A stretch of DNA of 64,000 bases from Trinickia caryophylli (lineage in GTDB: Bacteria > Pseudomonadota > Gammaproteobacteria > Burkholderiales > Burkholderiaceae): assembly GCF_034424545.1 (NCBI RefSeq), contig NZ_CP139970.1, positions 2,294,001-2,358,000 of the forward strand, in the 5' to 3' direction. Shown here piece after piece: positions 9,841-17,392 of this stretch. Position 1 is the first letter of the stretch. Every line of letters begins with the position of its first letter. A program made the position numbers and the translations under genes. The notes beneath the pieces are model-generated. The model saw only the letters and a list, made by a program, of their open reading frames with translations. It was not told the DNA's origin and did no database searches.

Positions 9841-11455
9841 CCGACGACTCGTGCTCGCGCATTTCTGGTTCGCGTTCGCGACCTTCGGCGTTGCCCTTTT
9901 GCTCGGCGCATGGCAGATGTATGTGCGCAGCCCGTTGCACGCGTGGCTTCGTCAGCCCGAGCTCTACTATCGCTCCGTCACGGCGCACGGCTCCGTGATG
10001 GGTTACGTCCTGCCCACGCTCGTGGCGATGGGCTTCGGCTACGCCATCACCGAGCTTTCGCTCGAGCAGCGGCTCGTGGGCAAGCGCTGGGCGTGGGCCG
10101 GCTGGTGGCTGGTGGTGGTCGGCTCGCTGATGGCGATGGTGCCCGTCTCGCTCGGCCAGGCTTCGGTGCTCTACACGTTCTATCCGCCGATGATCGGCAG
10201 CCCGTTCTACTACCTTGGGGTCGTGCTCGTCGTCGTCGGTTCGTGGATCTGGGTCGCGCTGATGTCGATCAATCTGCGCGTCTGGAAGCGTGCGAATCCG
10301 GGCAAGCCGGTGCCGCTGCCGATGTTCGCGAACGTTGCGGGCTCGTACCTGTGGGGATGGACCGCGGTGGGCGCGGCGCTCGAAATTCTCTTCCAGATTC
10401 TGCCCGTGGCGCTCGGGCTGAAGACGACGATCGATTCGGGTCTTGCGCGCGTGTTTTTTTCGTGGACGTTGCACGCGATCGTCTACTTCTGGCTGATGCC
10501 GGCCTATATCGCCTACTACACGCTCGTGCCGCGCGCGGTCGGCGGGCGGCTCTACAGCGACGGCATGGCGCGCATCTCGTTCATTCTGTTCCTCGTCGTG
10601 GCCATGCCGATCGGCATTCACCACTTGTTCGCCGATCCGCAGGTGGGCTCCGGCTTCAAGTTCCTGCAGTCGGTGTTTACGGCGCTCGTTTCGGTGCCTA
10701 CGCTCCTGACCATCTTTACGATCTGCGCGTCGGTCGAGATCGCGGGCCGCCTGCGCGGGGGGCGCGGTGCGTTCGGCTGGCTGCGTGCGCTGCCGTGGCA
10801 CGAGCCGATGATGCTGGCCGTGGCGTTCTCGTTCGTGATGCTCGGCTTCGGCGGTGCGGGCGGGCTCATCAACATGAGCTATCAACTCGACTCCACGGTG
10901 CACAACACGCAATGGATCACGGGGCACTTCCACCTCATCTTCGGCGGCGCGATCGTCATCATGTATTTCGCGATCGCGTATGAGCTGTGGCCGCAACTGA
11001 CGGGCCGCGTGCTCGGGAGCCTCACGATGATCAAGTGGCAGCTCTGGCTGTGGTTCATCGGCATGATCGTGACGACGTTCCCCTGGCATTACGCCGGTAT
11101 TCTCGGCATGCCGCGGCGGATGGCGTATTTCGATTACAGCAATCCGGCGATCGCGCCCGAAGCCTTGACGGTGACGATGTCGTTGATCGGCGCGCTGATT
11201 CTCGTGGCGTCGGGTGTGCTCTTCCTGCTCGTGCTGCTGCGAGGCCATCGCGGCGAGCGTGCGACGCCGGCCAAGTTCGAGTTCGCACAGGCGGTGCACC
11301 CGCCCACCTCGCTGCCGCTCGCGCTCAACAGCTTCGGCTTGTGGATCGCGCTCATGATCGGTCTGACGGTCGTCAACTACGGTTATCCGATTGCGCAGTT
11401 GCTCGTGCTGAAAGAAACGTCGGTGCCGGCCGTGTGGATGGGAGGTCAGCGATGA
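9830..11455 (+). CDS. Cytochrome c oxidase subunit I, ba3 type
   Basis: Catalytic membrane subunit that reduces oxygen to water and pumps protons. The 541-residue polytopic protein has the haem and CuB ligands: H53 (HGSVMGY), H215-AIV-Y219 (the His-Tyr cross-link pair), H264-H265, and H366-F-H368. These spacings follow B-family (ba3) oxidases. The start is GTG at 9830, inside the subunit II gene, with GGAGG about 8 bp upstream. B-family oxidases are known for high oxygen affinity, which suits the neighbouring FNR-type regulator. Confidence 0.94.
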   Translation: MLNNRRLVLAHFWFAFATFGVALLLGAWQMYVRSPLHAWLRQPELYYRSVTAHGSVMGYVLPTLVAMGFGYAITELSLEQRLVGKRWAWAGWWLVVVGSLMAMVPVSLGQASVLYTFYPPMIGSPFYYLGVVLVVVGSWIWVALMSINLRVWKRANPGKPVPLPMFANVAGSYLWGWTAVGAALEILFQILPVALGLKTTIDSGLARVFFSWTLHAIVYFWLMPAYIAYYTLVPRAVGGRLYSDGMARISFILFLVVAMPIGIHHLFADPQVGSGFKFLQSVFTALVSVPTLLTIFTICASVEIAGRLRGGRGAFGWLRALPWHEPMMLAVAFSFVMLGFGGAGGLINMSYQLDSTVHNTQWITGHFHLIFGGAIVIMYFAIAYELWPQLTGRVLGSLTMIKWQLWLWFIGMIVTTFPWHYAGILGMPRRMAYFDYSNPAIAPEALTVTMSLIGALILVASGVLFLLVLLRGHRGERATPAKFEFAQAVHPPTSLPLALNSFGLWIALMIGLTVVNYGYPIAQLLVLKETSVPAVWMGGQR

Positions 11456-12243
11456 GCACGGAACGCCTCTTCTCGGTACGTAACCGCTGGTTCACCGTAA
11501 GCGTCGGGCTGACGCTCGGCGTTGCGGCGGCGGCCATTCTCATCGGCTTCGTCTGGTTGCCTTCGGCGCAGAAGGATCCGCAGTTCGCCGGTATCTGGAA
11601 TGCGATCTGCAGCGCCGCCGGCGTGCCGCAGAAGTGGCTGATCTCGACGCCCGAGACGTCGCGGATCAAGACGAGCGACGTGGTTCTGACACCCACGACA
11701 CTGGCGAATGCCGATTCGCTTTCGATCGGGCGCGGCGCGACGCTTTCGCTTCGCTGCACGATGTGCCACGGGCCGCAGGGGTTGAGCCAGGCGAACTCGC
11801 CGAATCTGGCCGGTCAATATGCGAGCGTGATCTACAAGCAGCTCAAGGATTTCCAGAGCGGCGCGCGCACGAATGCCGTCATGGGGCCGATGGTCTCGAC
11901 GTTGAGCGATCAGGATATGCGCGATCTGGCCGCTTATTACGCGTACCTGCCGCGCTTGACCGGTTATCACCCGGGAGCCCAGGCGGCGCCGGACATCGTC
12001 GCCGTGGGCGCGCCGATGCGCAACATCGCGCCTTGCGCGTCGTGTCACGGCGCGGCCGATCACAAGCTCGGCGCCCCCTGGCTCGAAGGCGAGCCGGCTA
12101 CCTATATTCGCGCGCAACTGCAGGCATTCGCGAAGGGCGAGCGCCACAACGATACGAGCGCGCAAATGCGCAATATCGCCCGGCAAATGACGCCGGACGA
12201 AATCGAAGCGGCCGCGCGCTATTACTCGATGCAACAGCCGTAG
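11452..12243 (+). CDS. Membrane-anchored di-haem cytochrome c
   Basis: Last gene of the oxidase operon, 263 residues. An uncleaved N-terminal helix (about 15-34) anchors a periplasmic part with C102TMCH106 and C195ASCH199, again a c4-like pair of domains. The ATG overlaps the subunit I stop (ATGA) and follows GGAGG. Anchoring beside the oxidase suggests it is the immediate electron donor to CuA; this is inferred from position. Confidence 0.88.
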   Translation: MSTERLFSVRNRWFTVSVGLTLGVAAAAILIGFVWLPSAQKDPQFAGIWNAICSAAGVPQKWLISTPETSRIKTSDVVLTPTTLANADSLSIGRGATLSLRCTMCHGPQGLSQANSPNLAGQYASVIYKQLKDFQSGARTNAVMGPMVSTLSDQDMRDLAAYYAYLPRLTGYHPGAQAAPDIVAVGAPMRNIAPCASCHGAADHKLGAPWLEGEPATYIRAQLQAFAKGERHNDTSAQMRNIARQMTPDEIEAAARYYSMQQP

Positions 12244-12278
12244 GCAGTATCGATACAGGTTTAGTCGTCCGGGAGTTC

Positions 12279-12315
12279 GGGCTGCAAGGAAGGTTCTTGC
12301 AGCCCTTTTTGTTTT
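12279..12315 (+). terminator. Intrinsic terminator of the oxidase operon
   Basis: Perfect 10-bp stem (GGGCTGCAAG / CTTGCAGCCC) with a 7-base loop followed by TTTTTGTTTTTG. It lies 36 bp after the last cytochrome gene. Confidence 0.93.
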
Positions 12316-12451
12316 TGTTTCGCGCTTCTCCCAATCGAAAGCGGCCTGCCGCGGCACCTCGTGCCCGGAAAAACGCGCGCCACCGCGAGACGGGTGGTCG
12401 ATCGGGCCGCGCAAGTGGACCTGGTGCGTTCGGAATGTCCTGCCTGCGCGG

Positions 12452-12937
12452 TCAAGCGCCTTTTCCCTTGCCGCCGATCGTCACATGATCGAGCGGCAAG
12501 GCCGTGGTCTGCTTCACCACTTCCATGGCGAAGCTCGCACTGACATCGAGCAATTCGGCCACCTTGATGAGCCGCTTATAGACGCTGTCGTATCCGGCGA
12601 TATCGGGCACGACGACCTTGAGCAGATAATCGACGTCGCCCGTCATGCGATAGATTTCGACGATTTCGGGCACCGACGTGACGCCTTTGATGAAGCGCGC
12701 TGTCCAGGCATCGTTGTGCTGGCTTGCGCGCACGGTGACGAACGCGGTCAGGCCGAGATTGAGCTTCGCCGGCTCGCAAAGCGCAACCTGCTTGCGAATG
12801 ACGCCTTCTTCCCGGAGTTTTTGAATGCGTCGCCAGCAAGGTGTAGGCGAAAGATTGACCGCGCTCGCAATCTCGTTGAGTCCGAGCGAAGCGTCTTCTT
12901 GTAAAAGTGTAAGAATCTGCGCGTCGATTCTGTCCAT
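12452..12937 (-). CDS. Lrp/AsnC-family transcriptional regulator
   Basis: 161-residue regulator with an N-terminal helix-turn-helix (about 18-42, LNEIASAVNLSPTPCWRRI) and a C-terminal RAM/AsnC ligand domain. The start at MDRIDAQILTLL is chosen because family members begin this way; the same frame extends far upstream without homology. The family responds to amino acids and often regulates a neighbouring gene; the target here is unknown. Confidence 0.9.
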   Translation of the reverse strand: MDRIDAQILTLLQEDASLGLNEIASAVNLSPTPCWRRIQKLREEGVIRKQVALCEPAKLNLGLTAFVTVRASQHNDAWTARFIKGVTSVPEIVEIYRMTGDVDYLLKVVVPDIAGYDSVYKRLIKVAELLDVSASFAMEVVKQTTALPLDHVTIGGKGKGA

Positions 12938-13083
12938 GTGGGCCCCGTTTGGAATAGTTTTCCAAGTATAGGGCCTATGGCCATTTGACCCCCGGAAGGC
13001 GCCGCGACGGACGAATACCGGCTCGCCGTATCCGCAGAGCCAACTGCTTCGGCGAATAGAAGGCCGCTGTGCAGAAATGCGGC

Positions 13084-13281
13084 TTAATGCGCGTTTCCGG
13101 ATTTGTCCTGCAGATTTTCGCGAACCCGTTTCGCAACGAGCACGGCGAGATAGTCTCTGATGCGGGCGCCGTCGCTGTATTCGGCCCACGTCTGCTCGTA
13201 CATCTTTTCGACGACCTCGGTCGGCGTACGCGTCTCGCTGGCAATGGCCTTGACGATCTCGTGGACGTTGGGCTGACGCAT
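13084..13281 (-). CDS. DUF3562-type small protein
   Basis: Sixty-five residues beginning MRQPNVHEIVKAIASETRT, resembling the DUF3562 proteins common in Burkholderiaceae. Predicted mainly helical, without signal peptide or membrane segment. GAGGAG precedes the chosen ATG by 7 bp, which favours it over a 24-codon longer frame. Function unknown. Confidence 0.75.
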   Translation of the reverse strand: MRQPNVHEIVKAIASETRTPTEVVEKMYEQTWAEYSDGARIRDYLAVLVAKRVRENLQDKSGNAH

Positions 13282-13453
13282 GAAGCAACTCCTCGAATGA
13301 CGGCTGGGCGGGCGTAACCCACTCATTACACGCCGCCGACAGGTTCCCCGCAAGTCCCGCCACTTTCGTTAAGGGTAAACGCGTACTTTTGTCGCGCCGG
13401 TGCGTGTCGATGAAAACGGTATATACTGTTTATATCGTTTAACACCGGGGAAT

Positions 13454-13987
13454 ATGATGAGCACAACGAACGCATCGAACACAATGAACGCAACGAGTAC
13501 GACGACCGAGCAAGCCGCTCCGGCAAAGGCCGCAAAGGCCACAAAGTCCGCAAAGGCCGTAAAAACGGTAAAGGCCGCCAAGACGGGTAGGCGAGCCAGG
13601 AAAGAAACGAACGGTGCGACGGCGCCCGAGGTCCAGCCGGCGGAATCGAAATTGGCGGAATCGAAACCGGCGAAACGCCGCACGACGAAACCCGATGGCG
13701 CGGCGCAAGCCCTCTCTGAATCGGCACCGGTCCTGTCGTCGCCCGCCGAAAAGCCGAAGCGCGCCAAAAAAGAAAAGGTGGTGCGCGACAGCTTCACGAT
13801 GCCCAAATCGGATTACGAACGCATTGCGAAGCTGAAGCAAAAGTGTCTCGATGCGGGTGTCGCCGTGAAAAAAGGCGAGTTGCTGAGAGCGGGCCTGCAG
13901 GCGCTCGATGCAATTCCGATCAAGCGGCTTCTGGCCGCCGTCTCGTCTGTCGAAACGGTCAAGACGGGCCGGCCGGCGAAGTCCTGA
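13454..13987 (+). CDS. Histone-H1-like basic protein with conserved C-terminal domain
   Basis: 177 residues. Residues 1-110 are low complexity: Thr/Ser/Asn then Ala/Lys-rich with KAAKATKSAKAVKTVKAAK repeats and a PAESK/LAESK repeat, resembling H1/AlgP-like DNA-binding tails. The C-terminal about 60 residues (VRDSFTMPKSDYERIAKLK ... ELLRAGLQALDAI) form a conserved, probably ribbon-helix-helix-like segment seen in related betaproteobacterial proteins. Two consecutive ATG codons (13454, 13457) follow GGGG. An AT-rich stretch with TATACT/TATATC lies upstream as a possible -10. A nucleoid-associated role is inferred. Confidence 0.72.
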   Translation: MMSTTNASNTMNATSTTTEQAAPAKAAKATKSAKAVKTVKAAKTGRRARKETNGATAPEVQPAESKLAESKPAKRRTTKPDGAAQALSESAPVLSSPAEKPKRAKKEKVVRDSFTMPKSDYERIAKLKQKCLDAGVAVKKGELLRAGLQALDAIPIKRLLAAVSSVETVKTGRPAKS

Positions 13988-13996
13988 GGCGGGGGG

Positions 13997-14542
13997 TCAC
14001 GCGGGCGCGCGCAGCTTCGCCGCGAGCGCCTTCAGCCCGCGATGAACGCCGACCTTGACGGCCGATTCGGACAAGCCCGTGAGCCTGGCGGTTTCCGCCA
14101 CCGACAACCCCTCGAGTTTGACGTGCATGATCGGCAGGCGCTGCTTGTCGGGCAACTGGTCGAGCAGGCGGCCGACATCGCGACGCGCCTGCGCGGGCTC
14201 ATCGTCGGATACGGCGAAGATATCGATGTGATCGTCGATCGGGTCGTTCAGTGACTCGCGGCGCGCGCGTGCCCGAAAGAAATCCATCAGCTTGTAGCGC
14301 GCAATCGCATGGATCCAAGCGGTCAGCGGCTCCGAGGGGCGATAGGTATGGCGTCCGTTGTGCACGGCGAGCAGGATTTCCTGCACGAGATCTTCCACGT
14401 CTTCGCTGAGCTGAGGAATCCGCTTGCGCAAAAAGCCGCGCAAATGCCGCGTGAGTTCGGTAAGGAACGTTTGGTAGGCAACGGCATCGCCGTCCATGGC
14501 GGCAATCAGCAATGCCCTCAACCGGTTTTCTACCGAATGCAC
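13997..14542 (-). CDS. ECF RNA polymerase sigma factor (SigF/NrsF-associated type)
   Basis: 181-residue group 4 sigma factor. Region 2 has [13 protein letters not shown] and a [15 protein letters not shown] helix; region 4 has [24 protein letters not shown], the -35-binding helix-turn-helix. The start is GTG at 14542 with GAGGA 8 bp upstream. An NrsF-type anti-sigma gene lies 177 bp upstream on the same strand. In Caulobacter the SigF/NrsF pair responds to heavy metals and oxidative stress. Confidence 0.92.
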   Translation of the reverse strand: MHSVENRLRALLIAAMDGDAVAYQTFLTELTRHLRGFLRKRIPQLSEDVEDLVQEILLAVHNGRHTYRPSEPLTAWIHAIARYKLMDFFRARARRESLNDPIDDHIDIFAVSDDEPAQARRDVGRLLDQLPDKQRLPIMHVKLEGLSVAETARLTGLSESAVKVGVHRGLKALAAKLRAPA

Positions 14543-14719
14543 AGGGCGTCCTCGATTGTTCTGATCTTGGCGAGCATGGCTGGAACACTTGTTCGAATTG
14601 TAGGTCGCGGGCAGGCGAGCGGCGATATCTTTCGCGCGGCTCGATAAAGATACGGCCCGGTTGGCGAGATGGATGCAGCGGATGTGCGGAGGGTGTGCGC
14701 GGCGCGCCAGGCCGGTGGC

Positions 14720-15361
14720 TTACCAGCGCAGCCACCGGGGTCCTGCGAGCGCGCCGAGAGCGGCCGGAATCAGCATGCCGAGTATGTACCAGACGGCCCA
14801 GAACGGCACGGCCATCTCCGGACAATGCAAGCAGTAGGCAACGGTTGCCGTGGCACCGGCGGTGAGGCCGGCGGCGGCGCCGGCCACGCGCAGCCGCGTC
14901 GGCGCAAGGCCGGCGACCGCGCGAAAGAGCGCGATGAAGCCGGGGATGGAAAGAAACGCGATGTTGAGCGGGCAGGAGCGCCATGTCTGACCCAGCACGA
15001 GCGCGCTTCGCTCGCCGGCCGGCGCAAGCGCCAGGACGAGGCCTGCGGCGATCCAAACCGCTGCGAGCGGCACGACGATGCCACCCAGGGCGCGTCCGAC
15101 GGCCGCGCCGGGGCGCGCGAGACGCGCGGTGACGGCGAGCGCCCCTGCCGCGAGCAGCACGGGCAGCGCCACCTTGGCCCAGAAAAGCGGTGTCACGAGC
15201 ATGTCGCGCAAATCGGGCCGCACGCCATAGAACAGCACGACGAGCAGCGTCGAGCCGATCGCACCAGCGATCAAGGCCCAGCTGAAGCGCCGCGCCGCCA
15301 CGCGCGGATCGACGGCGGTGACGCCGGTCGCGAGCAGCGAGATCAGGCGATCGGTTTCCAT
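14720..15361 (-). CDS. nrsF: NrsF-type (DUF1109) membrane anti-sigma factor
   Basis: 213-residue protein with about six membrane helices. Cysteines C130 (SCPLNI) and C180 (CLHCPEM), plus C177, match the position and CP context of the two cysteines of Caulobacter NrsF that control release of SigF. The ATG follows a GAGG site. It is transcribed ahead of the sigma gene, the reverse of the usual sigma-first order as I recall it. Likely role: hold the ECF factor at the membrane until metal or redox stress modifies the cysteines. Confidence 0.88.
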   Translation of the reverse strand: METDRLISLLATGVTAVDPRVAARRFSWALIAGAIGSTLLVVLFYGVRPDLRDMLVTPLFWAKVALPVLLAAGALAVTARLARPGAAVGRALGGIVVPLAAVWIAAGLVLALAPAGERSALVLGQTWRSCPLNIAFLSIPGFIALFRAVAGLAPTRLRVAGAAAGLTAGATATVAYCLHCPEMAVPFWAVWYILGMLIPAALGALAGPRWLRW

Positions 15362-15388
15362 ATGGTTTACCTCGGTTCCTCAGTCTAG

Positions 15389-15414
15389 TTCGCTGCCTCG
15401 AGCCATCCGGTTAC
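15389..15414 (-). promoter_or_regulatory. Candidate SigF-type ECF promoter of nrsF-sigma unit
   Basis: On the minus strand GTAACC, exactly 16 bases, then CGAA, 28 bp before the nrsF start. This matches the motif I recall for Caulobacter SigF promoters (GTAACC-N16-CGAA). It implies autoregulation. The motif is read directly; its use is inferred. Confidence 0.7.
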
Positions 15415-15889
15415 AGCTGCGCGTACACGCGGCCATGTTGCCGCGATTATCGTCCGAAATAGCGCGCACCGGCCGCCATGGTTGGCGCCGGCACCGATCG
15501 CCGCGTCACCGGCTGCAGGCTCGGCGCGCCCCGGGCGGCGGCAGGCACCGTTCATGCAACCGATTCGAACGCGTACGGCCGTCGGGCATCGGCAGTATGA
15601 ATACCGGCGCCCGGCACCTCGTGCGCTCCCGGCGGCGCGGATGCCGCGTACTTTGCCGGGCAAGGGTTCGTCGTGATATCGCGAGCGGGGTCGGACGGCG
15701 GAATACGTTCCGTGCGTGCGTCGGGCGTCGCCTACACTAGGAATGCCATTCGTGGGCCGAGCGTGATCGGTGCCGACGAATCGGGCGCCGTTGCCGACCG
15801 ATCGACGCCAAGCGAATGACGACGAGGGGCCGCGATGTGCCTGTCGCTGCCCGGGCTCATCTGGAACAACGTTAAGAAGGGGTTTCATC
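15415..15889. other. Intergenic region without a convincing gene
   Basis: About 475 bp between the divergent nrsF unit and the six-cysteine gene. Open frames on both strands are Arg/Ala-rich, lack ribosome sites and resemble GC-bias artefacts. The end near 15890 has AAGGGG, the ribosome site of the next gene. Confidence 0.6.
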
Positions 15890-16216
15890 ATGCTGCAAAC
15901 CAGCGAGATCCAGAAGCGCTTCAGTCATCTTCAGCAAACCATCAGCGAGGCGACAAACACCTGTCACTCCGCGAACTCCGTACCGCAGGATCTGATGAAA
16001 TGTGTCGACGAACTGGACCGCCAATGTCAGACGGCGCAGTCAGCCATATCGTCGCAAGATCAAAGCCGTATTCAGCAGTGTATCGATCAGATGGAAGCGA
16101 CGGGCGACCGCGCAGAAAAAGCATGTAGAAGCGCGAGCGGAGTCGATTCGAAAGTAAAGCAATGCGTCGATTCGCTTCATTCGGAATTGTCGGAATTCAA
16201 ACATAAGCTGCATTGA
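15890..16216 (+). CDS. Six-cysteine helical small protein, unknown function
   Basis: 108 residues with no signal peptide or membrane helix, predicted almost wholly helical. Cysteines at 25, 38, 46, 64, 79 and 92 recur about every 8-18 residues in similar contexts (KCVDELDRQC, QQCIDQMEA, KQCVDSLHSE), suggesting internal repeats of one helical hairpin. AAGGGG lies 8 bp before the ATG. Not recognised as a named family. Proximity to the ECF/NrsF stress switch allows a thiol or metal-buffering role, which is speculation. Confidence 0.7.
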   Translation: MLQTSEIQKRFSHLQQTISEATNTCHSANSVPQDLMKCVDELDRQCQTAQSAISSQDQSRIQQCIDQMEATGDRAEKACRSASGVDSKVKQCVDSLHSELSEFKHKLH

Positions 16217-16347
16217 CTTGACGACACTTGCGGCGCGGCGCTGGGCGTTTCGCCGCGCCGCGGCGTGGCGCGGCAGCCGGGCCTTCGCTGTGGTGGGGCG
16301 CGAAATTGCGTTGCGCGGAGCGCCCGGCCGTTCAGGGCGGCTCAGGA

Positions 16348-16395
16348 GCCGCTTAAAGGGCCGCTTGAGGGGCCGCTTAAAGGGGCGCTTGATGG
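16348..16395. repeat. 12-bp degenerate tandem repeat, four copies
   Basis: Units GCCGCTTAAAGG, GCCGCTTGAGGG, GCCGCTTAAAGG, GGCGCTTGATGG, then a decayed fifth. They lie in the 225-bp gap between the convergent six-cysteine gene and DUF4239 gene. No other feature is seen in that gap. Confidence 0.8.
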
Positions 16396-16441
16396 GCCGC
16401 TCGTCGCCGGAGCCGAGGGCCGGATATTCGGGGAGCGCGAG

Positions 16442-17233
16442 TCAGCGGCTCAAGTGAGCGAGCGCATCGCGCATCGGCTCGCCGGAAATGCTGAACGAGC
16501 CGGATAGCGGCGTTTCGAGGTCGACGATGACGTAGATCGCCGATGCGATCGACAGTGCGCCGAGCGTAATCGTGACCAATGCCAATGCATTGCGTGGAGC
16601 GATTAGCCCGAAGCTCAAAAAAATGGCCATCAGCCAAAACGTGAGCATGGCGAAAAACGGCTTCGAGATCGAACTGCGCGCCTCCTCGATCAATTTCCAG
16701 CGTTCATGATCGAGCTGTATCAACGAGGCGAGTGCCTCGTCGGCCAGCTTGCGGTGATAGGTGTCGCGCGGTTCGAGCCGCCGTACTTCGCGCCCGGCGG
16801 CGCGCAGCGTTTGTCCGAGGCGCGCATCCTCGAGCTGTTGCCCCGGCAACTCGTTGTGGCCGTCATTTTCTGCCCGGCCGTTTTTTTCCTGCCAAGTCGA
16901 GGCCACGATTGCCGCTGTGTAGTCGCGCAATAGCCGGCGCGCAACGTCGGTATCCGGACCATAGTCGCGCAATTGCGCGTCGAGCTGAATCAATTGTGCG
17001 GCATGTTGCCGGAAGTCGGCGGCTACCGTATCGAAGCTGTCCTTCGCCGCAGCGGTCAGCAGCCCCAGCACGAGTGCCGCAAAGGTAACCAGCATGCCGA
17101 TGACGAGCTGAATCAATTGCACCGTTTCGTCCGCCTTGTGCTCCTCGGGCAGCCGTGGGCGCAGCACCACACCGACCGTCGTGGCGGCCAGAACGAGCAA
17201 AAATACCAATAACGCAGATTCGATTTCGGACAC
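16442..17233 (-). CDS. DUF4239 (bestrophin-like) membrane protein
   Basis: 263 residues with two hydrophobic helices near the N-terminus (about 5-25, 45-65), a soluble middle, and two more near the C-terminus (about 195-245): the DUF4239 layout. The start is GTG at 17233 (VSEIESALL) because GGAG lies 6 bp upstream; a 14-codon longer ATG frame is possible. Some databases call the family bestrophin-like, but a channel role is not shown here. Confidence 0.82.
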   Translation of the reverse strand: MSEIESALLVFLLVLAATTVGVVLRPRLPEEHKADETVQLIQLVIGMLVTFAALVLGLLTAAAKDSFDTVAADFRQHAAQLIQLDAQLRDYGPDTDVARRLLRDYTAAIVASTWQEKNGRAENDGHNELPGQQLEDARLGQTLRAAGREVRRLEPRDTYHRKLADEALASLIQLDHERWKLIEEARSSISKPFFAMLTFWLMAIFLSFGLIAPRNALALVTITLGALSIASAIYVIVDLETPLSGSFSISGEPMRDALAHLSR

Positions 17234-17392
17234 TATCGCTCCGGAGTAAGAAGCCCACGGCCTTTGCGCCGGCAAACCACGAGGAGGCTAACAGAGTCGG
17301 GCCAGGTTCGCGCAGCGCAGCGCGAGTGCGCGTTTGCGTTGTCACGAAGGCGGGCCATGCGGGCTCGCACCCGCGGCAGACCAGCGATGTCG

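Noticed and set aside
15318..15891. Overlapping frames on both strands as genes
   Set aside because: Arg/Ala/Gly-rich products without motifs or ribosome sites; one overlaps nrsF.
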